Assembly (NCBI GenBank): GCA_002102825.1
Contig: DABJ01000003.1
Location: 12,206-46,905 of the forward strand
Length of the DNA: 34,700 bases
Reading direction: 5' to 3'
Origin: Candidatus Gastranaerophilales bacterium HUM_12
GTDB taxonomy: Bacteria > Cyanobacteriota > Vampirovibrionia > Gastranaerophilales > Gastranaerophilaceae
Position numbers and translations under genes: made by a program. Under the pieces are notes generated by a model. It was given only the letters and a program-made list of their open reading frames with translations. It was not told the DNA's origin and made no database searches. Shown piece by piece: positions 17,044 through 25,474 of the stretch; position 1 is the first letter of the stretch, and each line of letters begins with the position of its first letter.

Positions 17044-18237
17044 ATGAAAATTAAAATGACAAGAAAACAAATGGCTATTGCCGTTTTATTGGTAATTATT
17101 GTGCCAATTATATATAATAAAGTTTCCGGAGCATTTGTTGGCTTGTTGCAAAGACAAGCTATGATGCAGCCAAAAGAGGTTGTTATTGATAATCCTGAAA
17201 TGAAAGATATAAATGTTTCAGCAGAGGCAACAGGAAGAGTTGAAGCTAAGTATTCAGTAGATGTGATTGCTCGTGTTGCGGGATTTTTGTTGAAAAAATA
17301 CTTTAAAGAGGGAGATTTTGTTCATAAAGGTCAGTTGTTATTTCAAATTGACCCAAGAGAATACCAATTGGAAGTAAATAATTCTAGTGCAACAGTAAAT
17401 CAATACAGTGCATTGTTGAAAAATTCTCAACAAGAATTAAATAGAGCAAATGCCTTAATTAAGGAAGATTTAATCAGCCATTCCGATGTGGATTCTAGTT
17501 TAGCTACAAGAAATCAAAATAGAGCATTACTTGATGCCGCTCAACAAAAACTTGCGTTAGCTAGGGTTAATTTAAGTTATACTTCAATAAAATCTCCAAT
17601 TGAAGGTAGAATTGGTAAGGTTAATATTACTGAGGGAAACTATGTTACACCTACATCAGGTTCTTTAGTTAATATTTCCAGTACAAATCCGGTGTATGTT
17701 ACATTTAGCTTGAAATCAAGTGATTTCGTAAAATTGTTAAGAGCTAGTGACAGATTTAAAGATGTTCAAGTTAAAGTTCAATTTGAAAATGGAAATTGGT
17801 ATGACAAAATTGGTACAATTGATTTTGTCGATAATAAAATTGACCAAAATTCCGGTTCTGTAGAGATGAGAGCAACTTTCGATAACTCCAAATATTACCT
17901 TGTTCCTGGAAATTATATGAAAGTTAAATTGATTGCACCAAGGAAAGTTTCATATATGACTATTCCTCAGTCTTGTACAAAAGGTGATGCGATGAGTGGC
18001 TATTATGTTTGGACAGTAAAAAATGACAAAAAAGATAAAAAAGGCTTAAAAGTCATAGAAAGAAAAGATATTAAGGTATCAGATGCAATTAATAACAATT
18101 GGATTGTTGATAGCGGATTGAAAAAGACAGATAATGTTGTTGTTACCGGTGTTCAAAATGTTACAGCAGATGGTCAAAAAGTTAAAATTATTGATTCTAA
18201 AACTTATGCAAAGAAAGAAGAAGCAGGTAAAGAGTAG
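17044..18237 (+). CDS. Periplasmic adaptor (membrane fusion) protein of an RND efflux pump
   Basis: An AcrA/MexA-type adaptor of 397 residues that links the RND pump to the outer-membrane channel. Residues 6-27 are a hydrophobic anchor (MAIAVLLVIIVPIIYNKV) without a lipobox cysteine, so it is membrane-anchored rather than a lipoprotein. The lipoyl halves are seen as VIARVAGFLLKKYFKEGDFV and SIKSPIEGRIGKVNITEGNYV, with an alpha-helical hairpin (about residues 105-175) between them. The beta-barrel and membrane-proximal domains follow. The frame is open from a TTG at 17032, but that codon overlaps the GGAGAG ribosome site, which fixes the ATG at 17044. The stop overlaps the pump's GTG by one base. 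Confidence 0.93.
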   Translation: MKIKMTRKQMAIAVLLVIIVPIIYNKVSGAFVGLLQRQAMMQPKEVVIDNPEMKDINVSAEATGRVEAKYSVDVIARVAGFLLKKYFKEGDFVHKGQLLFQIDPREYQLEVNNSSATVNQYSALLKNSQQELNRANALIKEDLISHSDVDSSLATRNQNRALLDAAQQKLALARVNLSYTSIKSPIEGRIGKVNITEGNYVTPTSGSLVNISSTNPVYVTFSLKSSDFVKLLRASDRFKDVQVKVQFENGNWYDKIGTIDFVDNKIDQNSGSVEMRATFDNSKYYLVPGNYMKVKLIAPRKVSYMTIPQSCTKGDAMSGYYVWTVKNDKKDKKGLKVIERKDIKVSDAINNNWIVDSGLKKTDNVVVTGVQNVTADGQKVKIIDSKTYAKKEEAGKE

Positions 18238-21200
18238 TGAAAAAAATATTTGATAAAAGTAAATTATACTTTTTTATACAAAAGCCAAGATTTGCACTTG
18301 TAATTTCAATCTGTATAGTGATTGTCGGATTGATATCAATGTTTAGCTTGAAACAGGAGAGCTATCCGGATGTAACACCTCCACAAGTTCAGGTTAGCGC
18401 AAATTACCAAGGTGCAAGTGCCGAGGTTATTGAGTCTTCTATCGCGACAGTTTTAGAAAATAAATTAAACGGAGTTGAAAATCTTTCATATATGTCTTCA
18501 ACTTCTTATGATGGAAGTTATTCATTGACAATGTATTTCAAGGTCGGTTCTGATAAGAATATCAACTTGATGAATGTTCAAAACCGTATTCAACAAGTTC
18601 AATCACAGTTGCCGGAAGATGTTCAAAGAACAGGTGTTACTGCAATTAGCCGTTCATCTGGTTCGGGTGCATTGATTTTAACTCTATACCCGGAATCCGG
18701 TAGTTGGTCACAGTTAGATTTGACTAACTATGGTTCAATTTATATCAAAGACGAATTGAAACGTGTTGATGGTGTTGCAGATATCAATGTATATGGTGCC
18801 GGTGATTATTCAATGAGAATCTGGCTTGACCCACAAAAAATGGCTGGTTTAAATGTTTCAATCAGTGAAATAAAATCTGCAATTTCAAACCAAAATACTC
18901 AGGTAACGGCTGGATCTTTAGGTGCATTACCTACAGATGATCCTCAAGCTTTACAACTTACATTAAAAACAAACGGTAGATTGTCTGATGTTAAAGAGTT
19001 TGAAAATATAATTATTCGTTCAAATATGGACGGTTCAAATATTAGATTGAAAGATGTTGCAAGAGTTGAATTAGGTGCTCAATCTTATTCAAACTTAGGT
19101 TTAGTTAATGGTAAACCGTCAGCGATTATAATGGTTTCTCAGCTTCCAGATGCGAACATTATTAATATGTCAAAAGCTGTTCATGCAAAAGTTGATGAAT
19201 TGAATTCAAGGCTTACTAACGGAATTAAAATTTTAACTATTAAAGATGATGCAGATTATATCAAAGAGTCTATGCATGAAGTTGAATTCACAATCCTGCT
19301 TACTGCATTGATTGTTGTTCTTATCATTTTCTTATTCTTGGGTGATGGAATGGCAACTCTTGTTCCTTGTGCAACAATTCCGGTTTCATTAGTTGGTACA
19401 TTCTTTGCTTTGCAAGCATTGGGAATGTCAATTAACTTGTTATCGTTATTTGCTTTAGTTTTAGCGGTTGGTGTTGTTGTAGATGATGCGATTGTTGTTA
19501 TTGAAAACGTAAAACGTCACTTAGATGAGGGTAAATCTGCAATTATTGCAACTCAATTAACGATGGAAGAAGTTGGACCTTCACTAGTTGCAATGGCTTT
19601 AGTATTGATGGCAGTATTTGTTCCGATTGGATTTATGGGTGGAATGACAGGTGTTATGTATAAGCAATTTGCGGTATGTATTGCTGTTTCTATTGCAATC
19701 TCTGCAATCTGTGCTTTAACTTTATCTCCTGCAATGTGTTCTCATTTCTTGGGGCAACAAACCGAAGATAAACCTGCAAAAACTCCATTAATGGCTCATT
19801 TAAAACATATTCAATCAAGAATTGCTAAAAGAACGGACGTTATTGTTAAAAAATTCAATGATGGATTTAATAAAGTCGAAGAATTCTATATGGAATACGT
19901 AAGAAAGTTTGTTTATGACAAAAAACTTTTAATTACGTTCTATTTAGTGATTGTTGCATTGACATTGATTTCATTCAAAACTATTTCTACAGGTTTTATT
20001 CCTGATGAAGACCAAGGGGTATTACTTGCAAGTATAACATTGCCTGATGGCGCATCTCTATCAAGAACTGAAAAAGTCGCAACTAAATTTGTTGACCAAA
20101 TTAAAGTCTTAGATGGTGTTGATGCACAAAAGCTTACCGTTTTTGGTGGTAACGGTGCAACAAACTCTGCTACGGCAATTATTCTACTTGATGATTATTC
20201 AGCAAGAAAAGTTGGACCTATTTCTTGGGTAAAGAGAAAAATTCAAGGAAGACCAACGGACTTATCTCATACTGCTATTTTGTCTAGAATAAGGAGAATT
20301 GCAGGAAAAACAAAAGAAGCTTCAATTATGGCATTCTCTCCTCCGGCAATTATGGGTATGAGTATGATGGGTGGTTTTGAATTCCAAATGTTATCACAAG
20401 GTGATTATACAGCTCAAGACTTAGAAAAATGGGCAAATAAATTGGTTGCAGCCGCAAACCAAGACCCAAGTTTGTCAAGTGTAAATACAACTTTCCAAGC
20501 TAACGTTCCTCAATATATTGTTGATATAGACTATGAACGAGCTTTGGCGCAAGATGTTGATTTACAAGAATTGTATTCTACATTATCATCAATGCTTGGT
20601 ACATATTATGTAAATGATTTTAATAAATATGGGAGAGTATTTAAGGTTCAATTGCAAGCAGAAAGCAGATTTAGAGATAAAGCTACAGACTTGTCCGGTA
20701 TTTATGTAAAAAATAAAAATGGTGTTCAAGTTCCTGTATTGTCAATTGTAAAATTAGAGCAAACAGTTGGTACAGCTTCAATTTCAAGATACAATCAGTA
20801 TGAATCTGTTCAAATTCAGGGTCAGCAAGCTTCTGGGAAGAGTTCCGGAGATGCAATGGTTGCGATGGAACAAGTTGCACGAAAAGTATTGCCGTCAGAT
20901 ATAACATTTGACTGGTCTGGTACTTCTGCACAAGAAAAACAAGCTTCCGGTCAAACAATTGTAATTGTTGCAATGGCATTGGTATTTGTTTATTTATTCC
21001 TTGTCGCATTGTACGAAAGTTACACAATTCCGGTTGCCGTATTGTTAATTTCACCTGTTGCGGCATTAGGTGCTTTGTTGTTCCAAATGATGATTAACCA
21101 ATCTTTTGATATTTATTCTCAAGTTGGTATGATTACTCTTATTGGTTTAGCTGCAAAACAGTCTATCTTGATTGTTGAGTTTGCTAAAGAAGCACATGAA

Positions 21201-21491
21201 AAACAAGGTTTATCTATAAGAGAAGCTGCTGTTAGTGCTGCAAAATTAAGATTTCGTGCGATTATGATGACCGAATTAGCATTTATTATTGGTGTCTTAC
21301 CGATGATATTTGCATCAGGTGCTGGCGCAAATTCCAGAATTTCAGTTGGTTCAACTGTATTTGGCGGTATGGTTGCGGCTTGTACTTTGGGTGCTGTAAT
21401 GACTCCGGGGTTCTACGTACTTGTTCAAGAATTTGTAGATAAATTCCCTAAAAAAGAAATTACAGATAAAGATTTGGAGATAGATGAATAA
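18237..21491 (+). CDS. RND efflux transporter, HAE1 (AcrB/MexB) family
   Basis: A proton-driven inner-membrane exporter of 1084 residues, the usual size. It opens with the typical amphipathic start and first TM helix, and the porter domain has the QESYPDVTPPQV motif. The proton-relay residues are intact: D416 and D417 in VVVDDAIVVIENV in TM4, and K974 in GLAAKQSILIVEFAKE in TM10. TM segments 2-6 (about 345-500) and 8-12 (about 905-1065) are clear around two large periplasmic loops. The start is GTG, overlapping the adaptor stop; the stop overlaps the channel ATG (TAATG). The type with a single pump protein suggests hydrophobic or amphiphilic substrates such as bile salts, dyes or antibiotics. 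Confidence 0.95.
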   Translation: MKKIFDKSKLYFFIQKPRFALVISICIVIVGLISMFSLKQESYPDVTPPQVQVSANYQGASAEVIESSIATVLENKLNGVENLSYMSSTSYDGSYSLTMYFKVGSDKNINLMNVQNRIQQVQSQLPEDVQRTGVTAISRSSGSGALILTLYPESGSWSQLDLTNYGSIYIKDELKRVDGVADINVYGAGDYSMRIWLDPQKMAGLNVSISEIKSAISNQNTQVTAGSLGALPTDDPQALQLTLKTNGRLSDVKEFENIIIRSNMDGSNIRLKDVARVELGAQSYSNLGLVNGKPSAIIMVSQLPDANIINMSKAVHAKVDELNSRLTNGIKILTIKDDADYIKESMHEVEFTILLTALIVVLIIFLFLGDGMATLVPCATIPVSLVGTFFALQALGMSINLLSLFALVLAVGVVVDDAIVVIENVKRHLDEGKSAIIATQLTMEEVGPSLVAMALVLMAVFVPIGFMGGMTGVMYKQFAVCIAVSIAISAICALTLSPAMCSHFLGQQTEDKPAKTPLMAHLKHIQSRIAKRTDVIVKKFNDGFNKVEEFYMEYVRKFVYDKKLLITFYLVIVALTLISFKTISTGFIPDEDQGVLLASITLPDGASLSRTEKVATKFVDQIKVLDGVDAQKLTVFGGNGATNSATAIILLDDYSARKVGPISWVKRKIQGRPTDLSHTAILSRIRRIAGKTKEASIMAFSPPAIMGMSMMGGFEFQMLSQGDYTAQDLEKWANKLVAAANQDPSLSSVNTTFQANVPQYIVDIDYERALAQDVDLQELYSTLSSMLGTYYVNDFNKYGRVFKVQLQAESRFRDKATDLSGIYVKNKNGVQVPVLSIVKLEQTVGTASISRYNQYESVQIQGQQASGKSSGDAMVAMEQVARKVLPSDITFDWSGTSAQEKQASGQTIVIVAMALVFVYLFLVALYESYTIPVAVLLISPVAALGALLFQMMINQSFDIYSQVGMITLIGLAAKQSILIVEFAKEAHEKQGLSIREAAVSAAKLRFRAIMMTELAFIIGVLPMIFASGAGANSRISVGSTVFGGMVAACTLGAVMTPGFYVLVQEFVDKFPKKEITDKDLEIDE

Positions 21492-23008
21492 TGAAAAAGA
21501 TATTTAATGTAATTTTAATAGCATCTGTTCTTGCAATTGGTTCAAATTTTGCAGTAGCGAAAAAGGTGAAAAACATTGATGACTCGTTAGTTGCTAAGAA
21601 AGATAAAGAAATTCAAATAGTAGATGAAAAGGAGCAAAAAGTTAATCATAAAACTGAAATCAAACGATTGAAGTCTAATGAGAAAGCAAAAGCAACTACT
21701 TCAAAAGAAGCCGAGGGTATGTACGAAACGAAGTTTCCTGTGATTGACAGTAAGATTGAATATGCTGATATGGGACCTGTGACACTTGCAGATTGCATAA
21801 AACTTGCAATTACTCATAACCCTACTATTATGGCAGCTATCAGTAATTCTGAAATCTATAAATCAAGAATTGGACAGGCTTGGTCAAATTATTTTCCAAC
21901 GTTGAGTGCCGGAGTTAGTTATTCAAGAAACGATATGCTCAATACCATGGGCGGTAATTTTTCCAGAATGATGGTTCAAAAATACGATATGTATTATGTT
22001 CCGACCATTTCTGCAAATATGATGTTGTTTGATTTTGGCAAGACTAAATCAATGGCGGATACTGCAAAAAGGACTTACGAATCTTCAAGATATGATGCAG
22101 AAACAAGTATTGAGCTTGTTATTTATAATGTAAAAGTTGCTTATTATAATATGTTGTTTGCAAAGAAACAAAAAGAAGTTTACGAAGAAACTGTCAAAGA
22201 TTTTGAACTTCAATTGAAACAAGCAAGAGCATATTATGATATTGGTAAAAAGGCAAAAATTGATGTTACTTATGCTGAATATAACTTAGGTAAGGCAAAA
22301 TTGAACTTAATCAAGGCAAAAAATACTTTAGAACTTGCATCTGTTGAACTTGCTAATGCTGTTGGTATTCCGGAACTTGCAAATGTAATTTTGAAAGATA
22401 GTATGAATACAAAAGAGTATTCTGTTAATTTTACAGATTTGATTAAAACTGCCGAATCTACTCGTCCGTCATTGCTTTCTGCTAAAAAACAAATGGATGC
22501 CGCAGAGCTAAATGTGAGAAGTGCAAAAAGAGCGTTCACTCCGAATGTAGGTGCATTTGGTTCTTACCAATATGGTGGAAGAAAAGTTAATTCAGATTAC
22601 GGATATCAAGTTGGTTTACAGTTGCAATATTCAAATTTGAATATGATGTTGTTGAAAAAACAAGTTGATGAAGCAAATGCTACTTACAAAAAATCGGTCG
22701 CTGACTATGAAAAAGCAAGGCAAGATGTGTATCTAGACGTTAAGAGTGCTTATATCAACTTGATGAATTCAAAAGATAGTATTGGAGTTGCAAAATTAGC
22801 TCTTCAACAAGCAAAAGAACAACAATATCAAGCATTTAGACGTTATCAAGTAGGTTTAGAAGATTCTATTGTTGTAAAAGATTCTGAGAATACGTATTTG
22901 AATGCTCAGTTAGATTATTATTCAACCGTTTTGCAATATAACGTGAATGCTGCAGAGTTAGAAAGAGTAATTGGTGCTCCTATTGCCGGCACAAATAAAG
23001 AGTTGTAA
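21491..23008 (+). CDS. TolC-like outer-membrane channel of the RND pump
   Basis: The third gene of the tripartite operon, 505 residues. Residues 1-23 are a signal peptide (IFNVILIASVLAIGSNFAVA). A charged linker is followed by the two duplicated outer membrane efflux protein halves, starting at VTLADCIKLAITHNPTIMAA (about residue 98) and TDLIKTAESTRPSLLSAKKQM (about residue 316). Each has the long coiled-coil helices and beta strands of the TolC fold. The ATG overlaps the pump's stop, so translation is coupled and the stoichiometry is set by one transcript. No terminator hairpin is clear after the stop; the repeat at 23053 follows within 45 bases. Confidence 0.92.
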   Translation: MKKIFNVILIASVLAIGSNFAVAKKVKNIDDSLVAKKDKEIQIVDEKEQKVNHKTEIKRLKSNEKAKATTSKEAEGMYETKFPVIDSKIEYADMGPVTLADCIKLAITHNPTIMAAISNSEIYKSRIGQAWSNYFPTLSAGVSYSRNDMLNTMGGNFSRMMVQKYDMYYVPTISANMMLFDFGKTKSMADTAKRTYESSRYDAETSIELVIYNVKVAYYNMLFAKKQKEVYEETVKDFELQLKQARAYYDIGKKAKIDVTYAEYNLGKAKLNLIKAKNTLELASVELANAVGIPELANVILKDSMNTKEYSVNFTDLIKTAESTRPSLLSAKKQMDAAELNVRSAKRAFTPNVGAFGSYQYGGRKVNSDYGYQVGLQLQYSNLNMMLLKKQVDEANATYKKSVADYEKARQDVYLDVKSAYINLMNSKDSIGVAKLALQQAKEQQYQAFRRYQVGLEDSIVVKDSENTYLNAQLDYYSTVLQYNVNAAELERVIGAPIAGTNKEL

Positions 23009-23052
23009 GAGCAGGCACTGGATAAATGGCACTAAGGCACGAGGGCTGATTT

Positions 23053-23212
23053 GTCATTACGAGGAAAGATTTTGAAGTTCAGGAGAAAGGATTTTTACGG
23101 AGTGACGTCGTAATCTGTGACAAATAGGACGATTGCTAAAGTTGTTCAAGATTACTACGTCGCTTCGTATAGGCATTAATGAAATTTAACAAACAATTCT
23201 CCTCGTAATGAC
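23053..23212. repeat. 160-bp palindromic repeat, copy 1
   Basis: The element begins GTCATTACGAGGA and ends with the inverted copy TCCTCGTAATGAC. The two halves are imperfect inverted repeats of each other: GGAGTGACGTCGTAATCT in the left half pairs with AGATTACTACGTCGCTTC in the right. The whole copy can fold as one long hairpin, like a MITE or large REP-type unit. Copy 2 at 23526-23685 has the same length and differs at 6 positions, all transitions. No protein is encoded. It lies downstream of the efflux operon and upstream of a GIY-YIG gene. Confidence 0.85.
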
Positions 23213-23234
23213 ATGTTTCCTATATAATTATAAA

Positions 23235-23519
23235 ATGGAATATTATGTGTACATATTGGCAAATAAAAATAACTCTACAATATACATTGGGGTAACAAAC
23301 GATTTAGTTCGTAGAATTTATGAACATAAAAATAACGTTGTTAAAGGGTTTACTCAAAAATATAATGTACATAAATTAGTATATTTTGAACAAACTGAAA
23401 ATATTGAAAACGCAATCATTAGAGAAAAACAATTAAAAAATTATTCTAGAGAAAGAAAAGAAGAACTAATAAATAATGTAAATCCAAATTGGGAAGATTT
23501 ATATCCACATATTATATAA
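23235..23519 (+). CDS. Small GIY-YIG nuclease-domain protein
   Basis: A 94-residue single-domain protein of the UPF0213/URI-like GIY-YIG group. The motif starts as YYVYILANKNNSTIYIGVTNDLVRRI, with the YVYIL and YIGVT strands standing for GIY and YIG. The conserved arginine follows, then the helix with EHK, the catalytic glutamate region VYFEQTENIENAIIREKQLKN, and a W near the end. The ATG at 23235 gives the family N-terminus; an in-frame ATG at 23208 lies inside the flanking repeat and is less likely. The ribosome site is weak. Two 160-bp palindromic repeats flank the gene within 25 bases, so it may be part of, or carried by, a small mobile unit. Substrate unknown. Confidence 0.87.
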   Translation: MEYYVYILANKNNSTIYIGVTNDLVRRIYEHKNNVVKGFTQKYNVHKLVYFEQTENIENAIIREKQLKNYSRERKEELINNVNPNWEDLYPHII

Positions 23520-23525
23520 ATTCAT

Positions 23526-23685
23526 GTCATTACGAGGAAAGATTTTGAGGTTTAGGAGAAAGAATTTTTACGGAGTGACGTCGTAATCTGTGACAAATAG
23601 GGTGATTGCTAAAGTTGTTCAAGATTACTACGTCGCTTCGTATAGACATTAATGAAATTTAACAAACAATTCTCCTCGTAATGAC
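23526..23685. repeat. 160-bp palindromic repeat, copy 2
   Basis: It has the same ends (GTCATTACGAGGA and TCCTCGTAATGAC), the same length and the same orientation as the copy at 23053-23212, with 154 of 160 bases identical by eye. It begins six bases after the GIY-YIG stop. Both copies are followed by ATG, so the full end is CTCCTCGTAATGACATG. Confidence 0.85.
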
Positions 23686-24067
23686 ATGAAAATCTTATAT
23701 TCTTAACAATTTTTTACAAATCCTCAAATCCTTGCGCCATACTGCATTCCGACATTCAAAAATACAAAAACTAATCCTAAAGTATTAATTTTTTAAGATT
23801 AATGTTATTTGGTTAGTTATTTTGGGTTTAATAAAATTGTAAACCAAGATTTGAGGATAACAACTTGCAAAATATAAACACTGAATAGAATTTGGTCGCA
23901 TCCATAATGTCATAGCAAGGGGACAGACTCTTGCTATGATTCCCGACAAAATCCATATTTTGGGGGAAAATCATTCAAATGGTTGACAGACTTTAAAAAA
24001 AATAGTAATATAATCGTTATGTAAAGTGTATGTTATAGTTTTATTTTAAAAGAAAGGTGAAAAGATT
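23686..24067. other. Intergenic region (382 bases) without a gene
   Basis: No ORF with a ribosome site is visible. It holds an 11-bp inverted repeat, ATCCTCAAATC at 23720-23730 and its complement at 23848-23858, spanning an AT-rich stretch. A 10-bp perfect hairpin follows at 23910-23939 (TCATAGCAAG, 10-base loop, CTTGCTATGA) without a T run. Last comes the pilin promoter at 23983-24014. Confidence 0.6.
23983..24014 (+). promoter_or_regulatory. Promoter of the pilin-like gene
   Basis: TTGACA at 23983-23988 is followed after 17 bases by TAATAT (24006-24011), which overlaps a perfect TATAAT at 24009-24014 (20-bp spacing). The ATG follows at 24068 with an AAAGGTGA ribosome site. Confidence 0.65.
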
Positions 24068-24802
24068 ATGACAAAAAGATTCGGTTTTACTTTGGCAGAA
24101 GTATTGATCACATTAGGTATCATTGGTGTAGTTGCTGCAATGACTATCCCAACATTGATTTCTAATACAAACGGTGCAAAATTCCGTTCTCAATTCAAGA
24201 AAACATTATCAACATTGAACCAAGCCGGTTTGATGTCACAAGCCCAATATGACTTTGATTATGCAGGTACAACAGTTAAATGTTCTGATACAGTTGCAAA
24301 TGCTGCTATTGAACATCCTGATTCAACAATGTCATTCTGTGCTATTTTAAATGGTACTTTGACAGGTCAAACTTACCAAGGTGCTGTTAAGAATATTGTA
24401 CGTAACAACAATGGTGGAGAAGCAAAATATGAATTAAAAACAAAAAATGTGTTGACTGATGATTATAAAAATTACTTAGCTTATACTCTAGCTGATGGTT
24501 CTATCGTTGCATTTAGTCCAGATGCAAAAGGTTGTGAATTAGCTGCAGGTGTTAGAATGAATGGTGCTTGGATTACTGATCATACTCAATGCCTAGGCTT
24601 TATCGATGTAAACGGTGCTACATTACCTAATAGAGAAGTTACTTGTACAACTGAAGCTAATACAAAAAATACAGTTGAAACACCATGTGCTGTTAAAAAC
24701 GATGCTAACCACATGACAGACGTATTCCCAATCGTATTCCACGATGCGACTGTTGAACCTGCATCTAACGCAGCTAAATACGTATTGACAACTTCTAAAT
24801 AG
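24068..24802 (+). CDS. Type IV pilin-like (prepilin-type N-terminal motif) protein
   Basis: A 244-residue protein with a class III signal. MTKRFG precedes the cleavage point, then FTLAEVLITLGIIGVVAAM with glutamate at mature position 5; this hydrophobic helix builds pili or pseudopili. The rest is a globular domain with several cysteines (C73, C92 and four in the C-terminal half) likely paired in disulphides, and a GFIDVNGA-type strand that resembles the DVNG segment of the truncated pilin at 5350-5883. It has its own promoter, a good ribosome site and a strong terminator, so it is a single-gene unit and probably well expressed. No assembly genes lie nearby; it could be a pilin or a pseudopilin of the type II system. 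Confidence 0.88.
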   Translation: MTKRFGFTLAEVLITLGIIGVVAAMTIPTLISNTNGAKFRSQFKKTLSTLNQAGLMSQAQYDFDYAGTTVKCSDTVANAAIEHPDSTMSFCAILNGTLTGQTYQGAVKNIVRNNNGGEAKYELKTKNVLTDDYKNYLAYTLADGSIVAFSPDAKGCELAAGVRMNGAWITDHTQCLGFIDVNGATLPNREVTCTTEANTKNTVETPCAVKNDANHMTDVFPIVFHDATVEPASNAAKYVLTTSK

Positions 24803-24809
24803 TTTGTGT

Positions 24810-24855
24810 AATGACTAAAACCTTGTACCCTTTTGTAGGTACAAGGTTTGTCATT
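24810..24855 (+). terminator. Terminator of the pilin-like gene
   Basis: A perfect 12-bp stem (AAACCTTGTACC, 8-base loop, GGTACAAGGTTT) is extended by an outer AATGAC/GTCATT pairing. It starts 8 bases after the stop codon. The outer right arm GTCATT is also the left end of the decayed repeat at 24850. Confidence 0.75.
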
Positions 24856-24947
24856 ATTATTGGGATTCAATCTCCAAGTGCAATGGATTGTTACGTCACT
24901 CCGTATAAAAATTGTACACTGACAACAATAATTTTCCTCACAATGAC
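24850..24947. repeat. Decayed, shorter copy of the palindromic repeat
   Basis: The right half aligns with the right half of the 160-bp elements: GATTGTTACGTCACTCCGTATA, here split by substitutions, then ATTTTCCTCACAATGAC at the end. The left half is shortened to GTCATTATTATTGGGATT. The length is 98 bases against 160. It lies directly after the pilin terminator. Confidence 0.6.
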
Positions 24948-25097
24948 ATGAAGAAGTATGCAAGGAAAAAAATAAGTACAAAAGGACTTTCTTTTAAAAT
25001 GTCAGGTGATACCGAATCACTTGATACACTTTACAATTAATAGGCATTGAATCACCGTTCAATGCCTTGTCCTTTGTCTAAAAAAATCCCAAAATTA
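24948..25097 (+). ncRNA. Candidate structured RNA or leader (three-way junction)
   Basis: The 358-base gap 24803-25160 has no gene. After the terminator and the repeat it contains a possible fold: a 7-bp closing helix AAAGGAC (24981-24987) with GTCCTTT (25069-25075), enclosing two hairpins. Hairpin 1 is TCAGGTGAT/ATCACTTGA (25002-25024, one G-U). Hairpin 2 is AGGCATTGAA/TTCAATGCCT (25042-25067, perfect 10 bp, 6-base loop). Both hairpins carry GAATCAC. It is not a tRNA, since no T or anticodon arm can be placed. The promoter of the next gene is downstream of it, so it may be a separate small RNA or a remnant. Confidence 0.3.
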
Positions 25098-25127
25098 TTG
25101 TTGCATAAATACTTTTTGGAGTATAAT
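25098..25127 (+). promoter_or_regulatory. Promoter of the small membrane-protein gene
   Basis: TTGTTG (25098-25103), 18-bp spacer, perfect TATAAT (25122-25127), 34 bases ahead of the ATG at 25161. Confidence 0.55.
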
Positions 25128-25160
25128 GGTCTTACACATTATATCTATTGAAAAAGAAAA

Positions 25161-25463
25161 ATGAGAATTCACAGTATTACTTACCCCGCAGCATACAAAT
25201 GCACAAGTTTTGCTGCAAGTAACCACGTAAAACAAAATAACAAACCGAAGCCACAAGCAAGCAAAAAGCCTCATGTAATTCAGGACAGCTTGTCTACAGT
25301 TCTTTCGTGGTTTGGTTTTGGAGTTGTTTTAGACTTAATTTCTCGAAAAATAACTTTCTCTAAATCACCATTAAAAAACTCTGTAGCGCTAAATGGAGTA
25401 ATCGGTTTAAGCGCAGGGCTAATCACCTGTGGTAAAGACATTTACGTTAACAGAAAAAAATAA
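25161..25463 (+). CDS. Small membrane protein of unknown function
   Basis: I do not recognise this 100-residue protein. Residues 1-45 are polar and basic (SFAASNHVKQNNKPKPQASKK). Two hydrophobic segments follow, about 49-66 (STVLSWFGFGVVLDLISR) and 77-93 (VALNGVIGLSAGLITCG), and a basic end (KDIYVNRKK). The style, with a short N-terminal peptide containing Y-x-C-T-S-F-A and then a pair of membrane helices, is like other orphan proteins of this lineage, including those at 10380-11541. A credible promoter precedes it; the ribosome site is only AAAAAGAAAA. No function can be given. It converges with the histidine kinase gene, with only 11 bases between the stops. Confidence 0.68.
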   Translation: MRIHSITYPAAYKCTSFAASNHVKQNNKPKPQASKKPHVIQDSLSTVLSWFGFGVVLDLISRKITFSKSPLKNSVALNGVIGLSAGLITCGKDIYVNRKK

Positions 25464-25474
25464 CAAAATCGAAA

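Noticed and set aside
20683..21066. 127-codon minus-strand ORF inside the RND pump gene
   Set aside because: It lies fully within a well-conserved pump sequence and has no start context or family match.
23910..23939. Perfect 10-bp hairpin TCATAGCAAG/CTTGCTATGA as a terminator
   Set aside because: No T run follows, and no gene ends nearby on either strand; reported only as a hairpin in the intergenic entry.
24981..25075. A tRNA with a long variable arm, suggested by the 7-bp AAAGGAC/GTCCTTT closing helix at 95-base spacing
   Set aside because: No T arm with TTCRA, no D arm and no anticodon arm of 5 bp with a 7-base loop can be placed; the inner hairpins are 9 and 10 bp long.
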